Source: Rheum nobile (Eukaryota; Streptophyta; Magnoliopsida; Caryophyllales; Polygonaceae). Taken from it: DNA of 64,000 bases. The translations under genes and the position numbers were made by a program. Shown piece by piece: positions 43,091 through 55,385 of the stretch. Where the stretch lies: the NCBI GenBank assembly GCA_027886185.1, contig WOAB01000563.1, forward strand, positions 4,526,001 to 4,590,000. The letters run 5' to 3'. The notes under the pieces were generated by a model. That model worked only from the letters and a program-made list of their open reading frames with translations, made no database searches and was not told where the DNA came from. Numbering within the stretch: position 1 is the stretch's first letter; each line of letters opens with the position of its first letter.

Positions 43091-46000
43091 TGCTTGGCAA
43101 GGCTTGCCCCTTTCGTTGGTTTCTTGTTTCATTGCTGCATACTGCTCCATTTCCCTTTTGTTGTCTAGGGACCATATCTAAGGACAAGGCAATTCTGGAG
43201 GCGACTTTAGGCCTTGATGACGATGCCAAGGCTTTCATTGAGGAAACCATTGATGCTCGTCTGAAGTTTCACTTCCAGTCAATAGTAGCTTACATTAGAA
43301 ATGAGGTGGCACAACTTGGGGATAGCTTGTGCCCCGAGGGCACCTATTCTACTCCTCAGAGTGTGAACAATGAGCACACTGCCCCACTGGATGTTGATCC
43401 TCAGCAAGCCGCAAGCACCAGCGTTGCCGCTTTCAATCTACCCCCTCTACCGCTACAACTCAGGCAGTCCCGCGCTCCGGTCCCACGGGTCACTACTCCC
43501 CGCTTTGAGGCTTTTAATGATTGGCCTCGCCATGACCCCCAGCCTCCTTGGCATCAAGACTTTGAGAACTATCATGGTGATCCGGAACTCGGAGATGAGA
43601 TCGCTAGTCTTGACAACCATCTTCCACATGGTCACCAAGTTATTGCTACTTGCTATGATATTAAAGTTAAGATTGACCTTTTGCAGGTTTAAGTGACCCG
43701 TCGACATACATTTAGTGGAGTACCACACTGGGTATGTGATGGATCATTGCAACTACCCTGAGCATGAGAGGGTTCAATTAGTTACTATTCACTTCACCAT
43801 CTATCTCGTGCTTGGTCGCAACACATTTGTGAAGAGCACGCCCGCCGTTATCAACCCACTGTTGAGATCTAGTTTCAGCTCAAGTATCTCATGAGGAAGC
43901 ACTACGTTCCTTAGAATTACAAGCATCTCATGTAGAATAGAGTGGCTACGTGCCGCCAGGGAACTCACTCTCCTATTGTGTTCTTTAATGAGCTCGAGGA
44001 CTTGATGTACAAGGGCGAAATCCACCCTGGCCCTGAAGCCCTTCAAGCTGCATTTCTCGGGGGCATCAATTTTCATATTCGTGACATTCTGTAGGTCCAG
44101 GTCATTGGAGATGTTCCCACCATGGTGCATAAGGCAGAGTTGATTCACAATCAGTTACAGCGAAAGAAGCTAGGCTTATGCTAATCAGAGGAGGTATTCC
44201 TCTAGCCCTTCTCCTTCTTTTTCGTTTTCTCCTAACTCTTCTTGTAGGGTACACCACAGATAGAGAAGGGTCCTTCATCCACCACTCGTGGCCCTCTCCT
44301 TGCCGGCACCCCAGGTCACCGCCTTGTTGGCACTCCCAATACAGATAGAGCATGTGACACTCTCTACTTCAAGTGCCAAGGGCATGGGCATATTGCTCGT
44401 GATTGCCCCAACTAGAATAAGGTGCTCCTTACACATTATGGCACTTACGAGTTTGAGGATGAAGACGAGGAGGTCTACACCAATTCCCCTTCTGTGGAGG
44501 TTGCTCAAGAGGACCCTACAGATCAAAGCCTCTATATCCCAGACCTTAGTGAATGCCTCCTCAATTTGGTCACTCGTCGTGCATTCACGATCCAGGAGGC
44601 CCCACCTCCTATACGGCGGAGGCCCTATTCCATACTCGTTGTAAAATCAAAGGCGCTAACTATAGTGTCATAATTGATGGTGGAAGCTGCTGCAACATTA
44701 TTGATGAGAAGATGGTCAATCACCTTAGTTGAAGATGGAGCCCTATCCCCAGCCTTACCAACTCCAATGGTTAAGTGAAGGTCATGGTAACACTTGGGTT
44801 AATGAGCAAGTCAAAGTAGAGTTTAACATGGGTCCATATCATGATGTTGTTACTTGTGATATTACCTCTATGGAGGTTTGTCATATTCTTCTAGGTAGAC
44901 CATGACAATATGATCATTGTGTCATTCATGATAGTTTCAGTAACTGTTATTCTATTGTTCACCATGTTAAGAGTGTTACACTTGCTCCTTTGACCCTTCA
45001 ACAAGTTTCACAGGAACAGGTTGAGTGTGCCCAAGCTCGGGCCATGGAGGACCGTGCCACTGATATCCATTCGTCGGTGCCCCCGACGACCTCCTCCATG
45101 CAACCAGCCGCCCCCTTCAAGGGAAGTGCGAGAATCGGGTCCTGCTTGCACGTAGCCGTGACATTACCCAAGCTATTCAAGGAGGACAATCTTGTTTACT
45201 TCTTGTTTATAAATGTGGTTATTTATCACTGAGTGATGTTACCCACTTACCTCGGGCTATTCAGTCTTTGTTATAAGATTTTGATGATGTGCTCCCTGAG
45301 GACCTTCCAGATGGACTACCACCGGTTAGAGGGATTGAGGATCAGATTGATTTTGTTCCAGGCAGATCCCTCCTGAAACATGTAGCTTATAGAGCAAGTC
45401 CATATGAGACAAAGGAGCTTCAACGGCAATTCCAAGAGTTGATGGACAAAGGGTATGTTCGTGAGAGCCTTAGCACATGCGTCGTTCCGGTTATTCTAGT
45501 GCCTAAGAAGGATGGCACATGGAGAATGTATGTTGATTGTCGGGCGATCAACTAAATTACAGTTAAGTATCATCACCCTATCCTTAGACTTGATGATATG
45601 TTGGATGAATTGCATGGTCCTACACTATATTCTAAGATAGATTTAAAGAGTGGTTACCATCAAATTCGCATGAAAGAGGGTGATGAATGGAAAGTAGCGT
45701 TTAAAACTAATCATGGCTTTTATGAGTGGATGGTGATGCCTTTTTGTCTTAATAATGCCCCTAGTACCTTTATGAGACTCATGAATCATGTTCTTAGGGC
45801 CTACTTAGGGAAATTCGTTGTTGTCTATTTTTATGATAGTCTTATCTATAGCAAGACGTTAGGTGAGTATGTAGACCATCTTAGGGTTGTTTTGGAATGT
45901 CTTCGCAAGGAGAAACACTATGCCAACCTTAAGAAGTGCACTTCTTGTTCGGAATGTACTAATTTTTTTGGTTTTGTTGTTTGCAAGGATGGTCTCACAG

Positions 46001-46790
46001 TTGATGAAGAGAAGATCAAGGTCATTCAAGATTGGCCCATGCCTACTGCCCCCACAATGGTGCACTATTTCCTTGGCCTAGCTAGATTTTATCGGGGTTT
46101 TGTGCGCCAGCTCCATTACATCCCCCTTGACCGAGCTTATCAAGAAGATATTATGTGGAAGCAGTCACATGAGGACGCCTTTTATGCCCTTAAAGATTGC
46201 ATCTTCTGCGCCCCATTGTTGCAACTTTCGGACATCACCAAGACATTTGAGGTGGAGTGCAACACTTCGGGGATTGGGATAGGAGTTGTCCTCCTCCAAG
46301 AAGGGTTCCCAATTGCTTACTTTAACTAGAAACTCACCGGTGTCGAGCTGAGCAACCCCACTTATGATAAAGAGCTCTATGCTCTTATTCGGGTATTGAG
46401 AACTTGACAACATTACCTTTGGCCCAAAGAGTTCGTCATCCACTTTGATCATGAGGAGTTGAAGTACTTAAAGGGGCAAAGCAAGGATAGATGGCGACAT
46501 TCCAGATGGGTAGAGTTCATGGAAACGTTCCCTTACATCGTGAAACAAAAGAAGGGAAAGGAGAATGTGGTAGTTGACGCCCTTTCTCGCAGGTATGTTC
46601 TCTTGAACCAATTGAATGCTAGGTTACTAGGTTTTTCTTTGCTTAAAGAGCTTTATGTGTTCTTTAAAGATATTTATGATAAATGCTTGACTAAGGGAAC
46701 CTTGACCAACTTTTATGTCGATGATGGATACTTGTTCAAATCTGGAAATTTGTGTATTCCTAACTCATCTTTATACCCAAGAACTCCATG
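43091..46790 (+). pseudogene. Decayed Ty3/gypsy gag-pol fragment
   Basis: It begins abruptly after the LTR at 43090. A gag-like start follows (LEATLGLDDDAKAFIEETID, FENYHGDPELGDEIASLD) and breaks down after 43692, with a zinc knuckle recognisable as FKCQGHGHIARDC near 44370. From 45289 pol is readable: DGLPPVRGIEDQIDFVPG, LVPKKDGTWRMYVDCR, a stop after the AIN that follows DCR, then LYSKIDLKSGYHQIRM. The RT catalytic site reads YFYDSLIYS instead of YFDD, so an essential Asp is lost. RNase H (FEVECNTSGIGIGVVLL) and the start of the integrase region (KKGKENVVVDALSRRYVLLN, DDGYLFKSGNLCI) follow and stop near 46790. It is clearly related to the gypsy pol at 20826-24299 but older. No LTRs of its own were found. 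Confidence 0.85.
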
Positions 46791-46929
46791 GCTTGTGGTG
46801 ACTGTAGGAATGATGCTGAACATTTTAGCATTCCAGATGTTCATGGTGTAATGGTTGGTCGTTGACATAATTGATGTTTTCTCAAATTTTGTTGGTTAGA
46901 GATTGGAAAATGCTGAACATTTTAGTTTT

Positions 46930-47258
46930 TTTAAAAAAAAAAAACTGAAGTGCACCACGGTTCTCTAAAAACCGTGGTCCGATTTTACCACGGTTATTCA
47001 TTACTTGTGGTCTGACCTTACCACGGTTTTCATTAACCGTGGTCTGACTTTACCACGATTTTCATTAATCGTGGTCCGACTTATCACGGGCAATACCACG
47101 GTTTTACTTACCACGGTTGTCAATAATTGCGGTCCAACTTACCACAGTTGTAGAAAAACGCGGTCCGGGAGTCGGACTGTGCCAAGAACAATCACGGATA
47201 ACAACCGTGGTTACCTGTTCTGAACAACCGTGGTCCTGCCTTATATTTTGTACTAGTG
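46930..47258 (-). mobile_element. Terminus of a second CACTA family
   Basis: The sequence ends TTATATTTTGTACTAGTG at 47258, i.e. CACTAGTACAAAATATAA on the minus strand. It is preceded by about a dozen ACCACGGTT/AACCGTGGT subterminal repeats in both orientations. The opposite CACTA end was not found; only one end with a short A-rich interior (from about 46795) remains. Confidence 0.8.
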
Positions 47259-50200
47259 GAATGGCTTTGAAGATACATATGAATTAATAGGTTGTAAAAT
47301 TTTTATGATATTTATCGAGCAACGCTTGATATATCAAATTTTGTTTTGTTCGTTTACTCAAAGGGCGACGACGCATCACAAATAATGTTAAATAAAAGAA
47401 CAAAATTATGTAAATGTCAAAGACATATTTACATAAATACTCTCAAATGCTTAAATTGAAAGTGCACAAATGCTATGGTTCACAAATACACAAATACTTT
47501 CTAAAAAGTGCACAATGGTAGGAGATAAGAAATGCGAAAATGGATAAGAAGTGCATAAATGCATATATCGTGTCAATGCATAATTTCTTCGGATGATATG
47601 TTATACAACAAAATAAGGCACAAATGTATAAATATTGACAAAACAAATGCACAAATTCTATATAGCAAAGACGTTTGTAAAAAAAAGTGCACAGATGCTA
47701 TAGCAAAGAAGTGAACAAATGCATAAATTATGTCAAAACATAATTCACAAATGCACTTGTTATTTGAAAAACAGAATCCTCTACTAAAATCTATGGAAGG
47801 CATACAATCATAAAACATCCTTAAACATAAGCAACAAACCATCTAACAATACATAATTGACAATCCTAATTTTTAACATCCTCAAATGTAACAAGTTTGT
47901 AAAAAAGAGAACTTCTTCAAACATCTGCAACTCGTCAATGCGCCTATTTATGGGGAAGTCCATTGGCCTTGTGGAATCTACAATTCAACCATGCAATCTG
48001 ACATTAATCGTTCCAGAGAGCCATGAGGCTTCGTTGTCTCTTACAACTTTTAAGCTCATCAACAGCATAACACCACAACAAGGAGCCTTTGACTAGTATG
48101 CCATCTCTCACCATCCGAGCAATCATACCCGTGCAATCCTCCATCTCAATCACAACCCTTTTTTGTGTTATCCTTTACTGAAGAACTACCAAGCTCATCC
48201 TCAAAAAAGCTCTCTCCAACAATTGCAAGATGTTGCTAATATAAAGCTGAAGAGGGAGACTGGTTCTTCCTTCATCTTTTTCCCATCAACCAATGGTGAA
48301 CAACTACAAAAGGCCTTCCTTGATTGTGATGGAGTTATTCTAGTGGGTTTGACATTAGTGCTTGTGTGACAACATTCTAGACATATTGCACTCCTTCCTC
48401 AAGAGCATCAATACTGACGCCTATCACGTCCTTGAAGTTGATGTCATCATCTCTAATATTTCAATAGTCATCAGCATCAAGTTCATTATTGTCACGGTCT
48501 TCCTCTGCAATTGCTGAAACATCCATACAGGGGGCGATACAATGCCTTCCACTAGTCCTAATGCGTCCATAAGATGAATCTCATAAATCATTTAGTTGGG
48601 GGGGGAGGAGGGCATCCCTCTTGCGGAATCTCTTGTATATCTCCTTCTCTTGAACACAAATGGGACAAAATTAATAGAGTCAACCCTAAATCTTTAAATT
48701 ATAAATTCCATAATCATGAAAACACTACCTTTATTTTCTTTTCCCACCACTCATCATCTGCTACGATCATACACATATAGCATCCCATCCGCACCTGTCT
48801 CATGGTACCTCAAGTCATTCCACACATGCCAAATTGTCTTCCTATAATCAAACATGTTCTTTGTAATGTAATGGCTCAACTTCACCTCATTCTCCTCCTC
48901 AAATGTCGCACCAATATCTTGCCAATTAATGGACTGACTCTCCTCATACTGGTCTAATATGCCCGACATATTTTCAACAACTTCTTCGTTAAATCATCAA
49001 CCCATGGAAAACACTTTTCCTTCTCTCCCAAAATTCAATACTAGGTCCTACTCTCTCTTTCCCCCAATTGTATCTCGCTCGGCTTAATAGATCCTTCATG
49101 CATTAGATGGCTTCAATACTAGGAAATGTATTGTTTTGGAAATAGTTAAAGCATGTGCAAGTCACTTGCATTTGCACATATTTAGAAATTTGGGAGTCAC
49201 GTGTCTTGCACATGATACCCTTCAACATTTTTTCATATCCTTTTCGGTAATTTTACCCCTCATTTTCACAACTTCATATATAAATTATCAAACACAAAAC
49301 TAGCTTTTTCTTAAATTACAATTCCTAACTCCAAATTCTGTTTCAACTGCTTGAATCAGCTCAATTCAGCTCCATCTACTAAATCCAGTTCAACTCAAGC
49401 TAGGATATGTCGAACGCCCCGAAGTTTTTTTTAGATTGACTAATAATATCTACAACTACCTGGTAGCATCTGTACATTTTTTTTTATAAAAAAGGTAATG
49501 ACATTTTGTATCCTCTATTAATATGACCATACTTTATATATTTTACTTATTTAATTAGGGCACTCTTCGGGTGCAAATAGTGGTTCTCATGCAAACTGTG
49601 AGAACAGTTTACATCCATACTTGGTTGCACATTTGTTTGTATTGTGCTGCACATTTATTTGCAGTATAACACACCACTACAATGCACATTACTATCGTGG
49701 TGCACATTTGGTGCACATTTGTTTGTAATTGTGGTGCACATTTGTTTGTATCCACATCACTACTTGTAACTGATCAGTCAACATTGCTCAATAGGATTGC
49801 TCAATAGGTGGTCAACACTGGAGACTTTTATTCAATGTTGAAAGACCGTAGTGGTTGGGCATCAAAGTGGATGTACACCACAGTACACATGAGATGTGCA
49901 GTACAGTATGGTTATTTACACAGTCCAAATAGGAACTTTTGTTTGCATTTGATTAATTTCATAATTATTTATGTATTAAGCATTCTCTTTAGTTGATCCA
50001 ACAAAGACCGCACTTCAAGTCAATCGGCCTACAATTATTTTTCCCACATTATTTTCTTTCACAATTATGTGACTCATTCATCCAATAATTTATATAATAA
50101 AGTACAAGAAACAAGATATAAATTAATTCAGTAAGATATATGAAGCGTGAAATAGTAACAAGAAGGAACTTTAGTTTCTTTATAACACCATTACAACAAA

Positions 50201-50384
50201 CCAATTGAATAGGTTGCTTAGTGAAAAATCATACAAACATCACCAATTACAAGTGGGAAAGATAGTTCATACCACAAAACCAAATCAATTAGAGAAAACA
50301 CAACACAAAAACTGAATATCAATTCATCACACAACAACCAGGCCGAAAAAAGAGAGTTGTAGCAAGCCGTAACTCTTACTGAGA
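47259..50384. other. Intergenic with unrecognised repeats
   Basis: 47400-47760 is A-rich with irregular ACAAATGCATAAAT / GTGCACAAATG repeats. Between about 47880 and 48970 the minus strand has broken coding-like sequence, including a 71-codon frame (48754-48969, DIGATFEEENEVKLSHYITK) that I could not assign to a family. 49570-49760 has repeated GTGCACATTTGTTTGTA words. No gene is supported. Confidence 0.45.
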
Positions 50385-51958
50385 TTATGGCTCATCTTTT
50401 TCGTCTCTATGATCAATAACCTCTCCAGAAGCCTCTTCCAGTGACAAACCCTTAGGCTCAGGCACTAGGAAGGTGAACATCATGCCCACGAAATTGATAA
50501 CACCAAGCAAGATGAGGGAATTCTTCTTCCCGATTCCAGCGGGATACCCTGCATCCCTCTTTTTAGGGTCCTTGTGTTGTGAGAGGTACAAGAACCCAAA
50601 GGCCCCAATAATAGCCCCTGCTTTTCCGGTTGCTGCCGATATACCATGACACGTGGACCTGAGCCTAGCAGGGAAAACCTCTGCAGGCACCACAAAGGTA
50701 GTGGCATTGGGGCCGAAATTGGCGAAGAAGAAAGTGAGGGAGTACATTATGATGAATCCAATCCTATTTTCCTTCTTCATCCAGTGATCCCATGGGATAC
50801 CGATAGCGAACATAAACACGGTCATGAAGAAGAAACCCATCATTTGGATCCACCACCTTCTGATGATGTCAATGAAAGCAACGGTGAACCAGTATCCCGG
50901 GACTGTTCCACATAGTGCAATGAGTGTTTGTGCCCTAGCAAGCTTGTAGACCTCACTAATGGCACTCATCTCAGCAGCCGGTGGGAGCAACCCATGCCAA
51001 CTCCAGTAAATAGCTCCTTTCGGAATAGGTTCTGGCTGTAGAAGGCCAAATTGTTGTTCCTAGTAAAGTAAGACCATATTTGCGGAGAAAATCCTTTGTA
51101 AAAAGGCCAAATTGTTGCCTATCATCTCTAATTATCTCTTCCAAAACTTATCCTCCTCGGCTTGGACTTAATTCGACCTGCAAGACCTTGGACATGTCAA
51201 AGGCTGCTTGCTTGGCGTTCTTGGCCACCAAGGCAGTGTACCTTGCCGTCTCTGGCATCTTCATGCGCCAGTAGTATGTGAGACCCGCAGGCAGGGCACC
51301 AAACATCAAGACTACACGCCAGATGTAGTCGGCTTCTGGTGTAAGCGACTTTGCTGCATCAACCTAGCTTGAAAGAGGGAGGGTGGTACTTGCTCTCAAA
51401 CCCAGCTGAGACCGTGAGTGCTACGATTCCACTTACTAGAATCCCAACTCCTTGCATGGCAAAGACAGCGGAGATGAAGGCTCCACGCGTTTTCAGACAT
51501 GATGGTGGCTGAGAGAGGATAGTCACCTCCCACACCAAACCCTAGCCAAAATCTGAATAAGCACAGAGTTGTCAAGACAGCCTTTGGTGCACTGCCAAAG
51601 GAGAGACCTGAGGCAAAGGAGGCGATCACCATGCATGAGAACCAACGTGATACCATACACCTTCTTTCTTCCCATCTTGTCTCCAAGCCATCCGAAGAAT
51701 AGTTGTCCGGCTAAAGTCCCACATAGCGCCACACCACTTACTGCGGCTGTCACTTCAATGGGCAAGCTTCCGGGCTTGCCCGATCCTTCTTTGGTGTAGT
51801 ACAGACGGCCGAGCAGTTTGGTGACCAGAGAGATGCTAAACAAGTCATAGGCGTCGGTGAAGAATTGACCCCATTCCGGCTATGACAATGGTCGTGAAGT
51901 GGTACAGTTGTGTTTTTGCTACGTCGAGCGCATTGAGAACTTCCAAATTCTTACCCAT
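50385..51958 (-). pseudogene. PHT1-family phosphate transporter pseudogene, near full length
   Basis: ATG at 51958 (minus) gives MGKNLEVLNALDVAKTQLYH and FTTIVIAGMG, then a frame change. ISLVTKLLGRLYYTKEGSG, PIEVTAAVSGVALCGTLAGQ and FFGWLGDKMGRKKVYG follow, then after another shift ASGLSFGSAPKAVLTTLCLF and FWLGFGVGGDYPLSATIMSE. The central part is readable only across several frames (FESKYHPPS, DYIW, TYYWRM, PETARYTALVAKNAKQAA), and near 51010-51060 the sequence is scrambled. The last 201 codons (50385-50990) are uninterrupted: AQTLIALCGTVPGYWF, NFGPNATTFVVPAEVFPARL, KRDAGYPAGIGKK, FLVPEPKGLSLEEASGEV. Total span (1574 bp) equals an intron-less PHT1 coding region of about 523 residues, so the damage is small indels. 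In the family the protein is a plasma-membrane H+/phosphate symporter with 12 helices. Confidence 0.9.
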
Positions 51959-52000
51959 GGCTTCTGTCTTCCCCCTAATCAATAGTTCAAGATGAAGCTC

Positions 52001-52817
52001 CTGCACAAGCCCAGCACTAGGTCTTAACTTTTGCATAGTATGTTTAAATTTTTCTTGTTTCGATGAATAGTACGTCCTAGCGAATCAATCGTTAAAGGCT
52101 ATATGAAACAATGGTTATCGTGGCTACTAGATGATAATTGTAACCTATAAAGGTATAAACGTAGATTTCCCTAATCAGTATGTTCAATGTCTTTATGTCA
52201 AGGTTTTTTTTAGGAAAGACATTGTGGTGAAAACATTTCTCTAAGCCATGTATTCGTAAAGACCAAGAGCTAGAATCTCAAGCACCGTTTTCATGCGTGT
52301 GACAAGAACTCCTAAGATCAGGAAATATATTAAAGGAGTCGAAAACCTCTACTGTAATTACATTAATTCTTGCATGATGACATGCAATATTACCTTGCAC
52401 ATGTTTTCTAGATTTTGAATCTTCATTTTCAATAGTGAAATCTTCTACATTTTTTGTGTATATATAATGGTTTGATTCAATACTTTATAAACTACTGTTT
52501 TCACTTTTAAGGAAACTCAATAATCAAATATTCACGTAGGTGAAACTAAAACAGGGAAAAATAGACCGATACATCATGAAATTTTAAATATGTTGATAAG
52601 GTGTTGAAAAACTTCATAGTCTATAAAAAATTGCTGATAAGGTATCAAGAGACCTAATAACTTATAAGGCTTTATAAATATGCTATTAGTAGAACCGAAT
52701 TTCGATGCAGAGCAAAACATTTCAGTTATATTTTTATTTTTTGCAAATACAAACAAGTCTTAATAGTGTCAATTTGCATATGGCATTCAAAAAGAACTTA
52801 AAGGGAGATATATATAC
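52001..52817 (-). other. Possible 5'-UTR intron of the PHT1 copy
   Basis: On the minus strand a donor AATCACCAG|GTATATAT (52817) and an acceptor GGGCTTGTGCAG|GAGC (52001) would remove 817 bp and join a short leader to the exon carrying the ATG at 51958. Some PHT1 genes have an intron in the 5' leader. This is inference from splice-site shape only. Confidence 0.4.
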
Positions 52818-53785
52818 CTGGTGATTAGAGTTGCCTTCAGTATCAGCAGGAGATCGAATTATAAGGGGAAGAGAGAACTGGGGATGTTTTTTTCGAGTTT
52901 TTGGTGGGAAACTGATAGGATGATGGGGGTTTAAATCGGTTGCAATTTTGGCATCAAATACGAATATTCATTTTTATTATAAACTCTTTTTCAATTCTCT
53001 TTTCTGGACACATTCAAATAAAAATAGAATAATGTTCAATTATTAGTATGATTTATACCCTTTAAAATTAATTAATACATATATTAGTTTACTTTTTAGG
53101 CTATACGTACGTACTACATACCAGGTCTTCTTTTTTTTGGGTGGGAAAGTACATACTAGGTCTTGCTAATGGTACTCCATCACTTGTGGATTTTCTTGTA
53201 CAGATTCCTATTCTTTCATATTATATATTATTGACTTTTTTTATGATACTAGTAGTGTTTAAATATTGTTTCACTTTCTTGTTTCCCAAAGCAATGGTGT
53301 AAGCGACGGATACGGCCATGTTTCATTAAATATCATAACCAATTAATACAAATCTTCCTGAAGTCTTGTACCAGTAGTGCAGCACATAATTTACAAAAGA
53401 ACATTTCGCAAATTAATTGTATCCTACTACTACATGATGACAGTTGTGATTCCTCACATGTGATTCGATCATAAGCTCACCTTATATCTGTATATATGTT
53501 TGTTTTTGTGATATTATTATATACATGTATATATATATGTTTATATGATCACAAATTCACAAGTAATTTATTTGTGCTTTACGTCCGAATATATAGCTAG
53601 GCAGGTTGCAATTGCCCTGTGCACCGTCCTGGCGTGATGTCGTCCATATCCACCACCGCCCGGCATGTCTTATGTTGTCGATAGGCTGTATTTTATCACA
53701 AAGTTTAGAGATATAAATTACTGTACATTTAATATCAGTGATTTTCAGGATCAGGAGATATCGTTTCAGTACAAGACAAAAGGTC
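52818..53785. other. Upstream region of PHT1 copy and intergenic sequence
   Basis: Non-coding. It contains the presumed PHT1 leader (52818 to about 52900), the P1BS-type site at 52962-52969 and AT-rich sequence. No gene recognised. Confidence 0.5.
52962..52969. promoter_or_regulatory. P1BS-type phosphate-response site (GAATATTC)
   Basis: GAATATTC fits the palindromic PHR1 binding consensus GNATATNC. It lies about 145 bp upstream of the presumed first splice donor of the PHT1 copy, where such sites are found in phosphate-starvation genes. A single 8-bp match can occur by chance in AT-rich DNA. Confidence 0.45.
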
Positions 53786-53793
53786 CTTCCAAG

Positions 53794-54241
53794 TAGACCT
53801 CTACAAATCCGGGTTCGGGCCGAGCCCGGGTTGGTTTTTTTTTTTTCCGGTTGACCGGGCCGGGCTGGGTTTTTTGTCCAGGCCCGCCCGATCAACCGGG
53901 CCGGGTTACCCGACGGGCTGGCCCGATCGGATAAAATTATAAATATATATATAATTATAAATATATATATAAAAAATTATAAACAGTAATTATAAATATA
54001 TATATAATTATAAATATATATATATAAAATTATAAATATAAATATAATTATAAATAAATATTAATTATATAAACAGTAACGGGTACCGAGGCGGGCTTCT
54101 AGGCCCGGTCGGGCCTAGAGGACCGTCCGTGCCCGGCCCGTTATTGTACCGGGCTAGCCCGTCCCGACCGGGCCAATATTGTTGTCCAGACCCGATTTTT
54201 TAACCGAGCGGGTCGGACTAGCCCGGACTTGTACAGGTCTA
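53794..54241. mobile_element. hAT-type MITE with 8-bp target duplication
   Basis: Terminal inverted repeats TAGACCTCTACAAATCCGGG (left) and the reverse complement of TAGACCTGTACAAGTCCGGG (right). They are flanked by CTTCCAAG at 53786-53793 and 54242-54249. The 448-bp element has GC-rich arms full of CCGGGCC/GGCCCGG and an AT-repeat core (53935-54080). An 8-bp duplication and TAG... termini point to the hAT superfamily. No coding capacity. Confidence 0.88.
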
Positions 54242-54249
54242 CTTCCAAG

Positions 54250-54793
54250 TTAACTTGTAGAGCATATCACATTTTTTCTGTCATCAATCAACTGTTTTTT
54301 AACTAAAATATAAAGTTATTTTTCCTAACCAACTAAAAAGTTTGAATGAATGGGTGCCAGCAGATCAAATGTAACATAATTTGTTCTTCCGTATATTGCT
54401 CTTTCGTAATTGATTGATGGATTTTATAATGTATGCAAAACAATCAATCATCAATCAATATCTAATATAAAGTTAACCTTCTGAAAAAGATTTGAGACTT
54501 CAATTAACTCTATAGCCCGAATACTTGTGAAATGTCAATTCATAGGAAGTAAATGCTAATTCATAGGGGCTGATAAATGCTAATTCAATCGTTCACTGAA
54601 TTGTTCATCCGTTTACAGCTCTTGGCCATAACACCTGCCGTTACTATTTTCATCCGTTATGAAATTCAAGCATACAAGTAAATGCATATAATCCTCCCTA
54701 TAAATATTCCAGAGCTGGCAGCCTCCCTATATATGTGGGTGACATTGCATTAGAGCACGTTTTCCTGCCACATTGCCCCACATACACTAAAAA
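54250..54793. other. Upstream of the RPA-like gene
   Basis: Non-coding. Two TATA-like boxes (CCTATAAATA at 54698 and CCCTATATATG at 54727) lie 95 and 65 bases before the RPA-like ATG. The 5' end of the Helitron probably lies here, but I could not place it. Confidence 0.4.
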
Positions 54794-55385
54794 ATGGCAT
54801 CGTCTTCCTCCTCGAAAAAAAAGAACACCTCGAGCTCCACCAAGAACCCACCGCAGAAGGGCATGTCAAAGGCCCTCGATGATTTCCTAGCGGCGTCGTT
54901 ACCGTCGTACACCCTTTTTTCTGATCTGGCCCTGGGCATGGAATGCACCGTCAAGGCAATGGTCATCCGCAAGTGGGATGCCATCACCTTGCAAAAACAT
55001 CATATAAGCTCAGACTATATCCTAGCCGACCATACGGTAATTAAAAAATGCACCTAGGGCGACCCCCACTTTTAAAATGCCTTAACGACTAACCTTTTTT
55101 CCCGTTTATCGCAGGGAGGCGCGATCCACTGCGTAGCGAGGGCCAACATCAGTCACTGTTTCGCGGGCAAACTCTTGGTAGGAGAGATCTATGCCATTAG
55201 CCGATTCACCGTTGCACCGCCGAAACCTTCTTATCGGGTCCGCAACGGTGACCCGTTCGTGATCCTACTCGAAGGCAGCACTGTTGTGAGGCATCTAGAC
55301 TGTCCCCCATAAGGCTTCGAAAGGTATCCACTCCAGCTGGTCCCGATTCAAGACATCGAGTTCAACGGTTCCAAATTCCTTATAG
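54794..55385 (+). pseudogene. RPA1/DUF223-like single-strand-binding protein, partial
   Basis: Exon 1 (54794-55036) begins MASSSSSKKKNTSSSTKNPP and leads into an OB-fold-like LFSDLALGMECTVKAMVIRK. Exon 2 (55115-55385) continues in phase: GGAIHCVARANISHCFAGKL, VGEIYAISRFTVAPPKPSYR and NGDPFVILLEGSTVV. This matches DUF223/RPA-like proteins of plant Helitrons, thought to bind single-stranded DNA. A TAA at 55310-55312 (after DCPP) breaks exon 2. Further exons of the usual protein are not recognised; the reading ends at a donor-like TATAG|GTCAG. Confidence 0.7.

Noticed and set aside
48754..48969. 71-codon minus-strand frame with acidic and aromatic residues
   Set aside because: May be part of a decayed transposon protein, but I could not identify a family, so it is only mentioned as unassigned.
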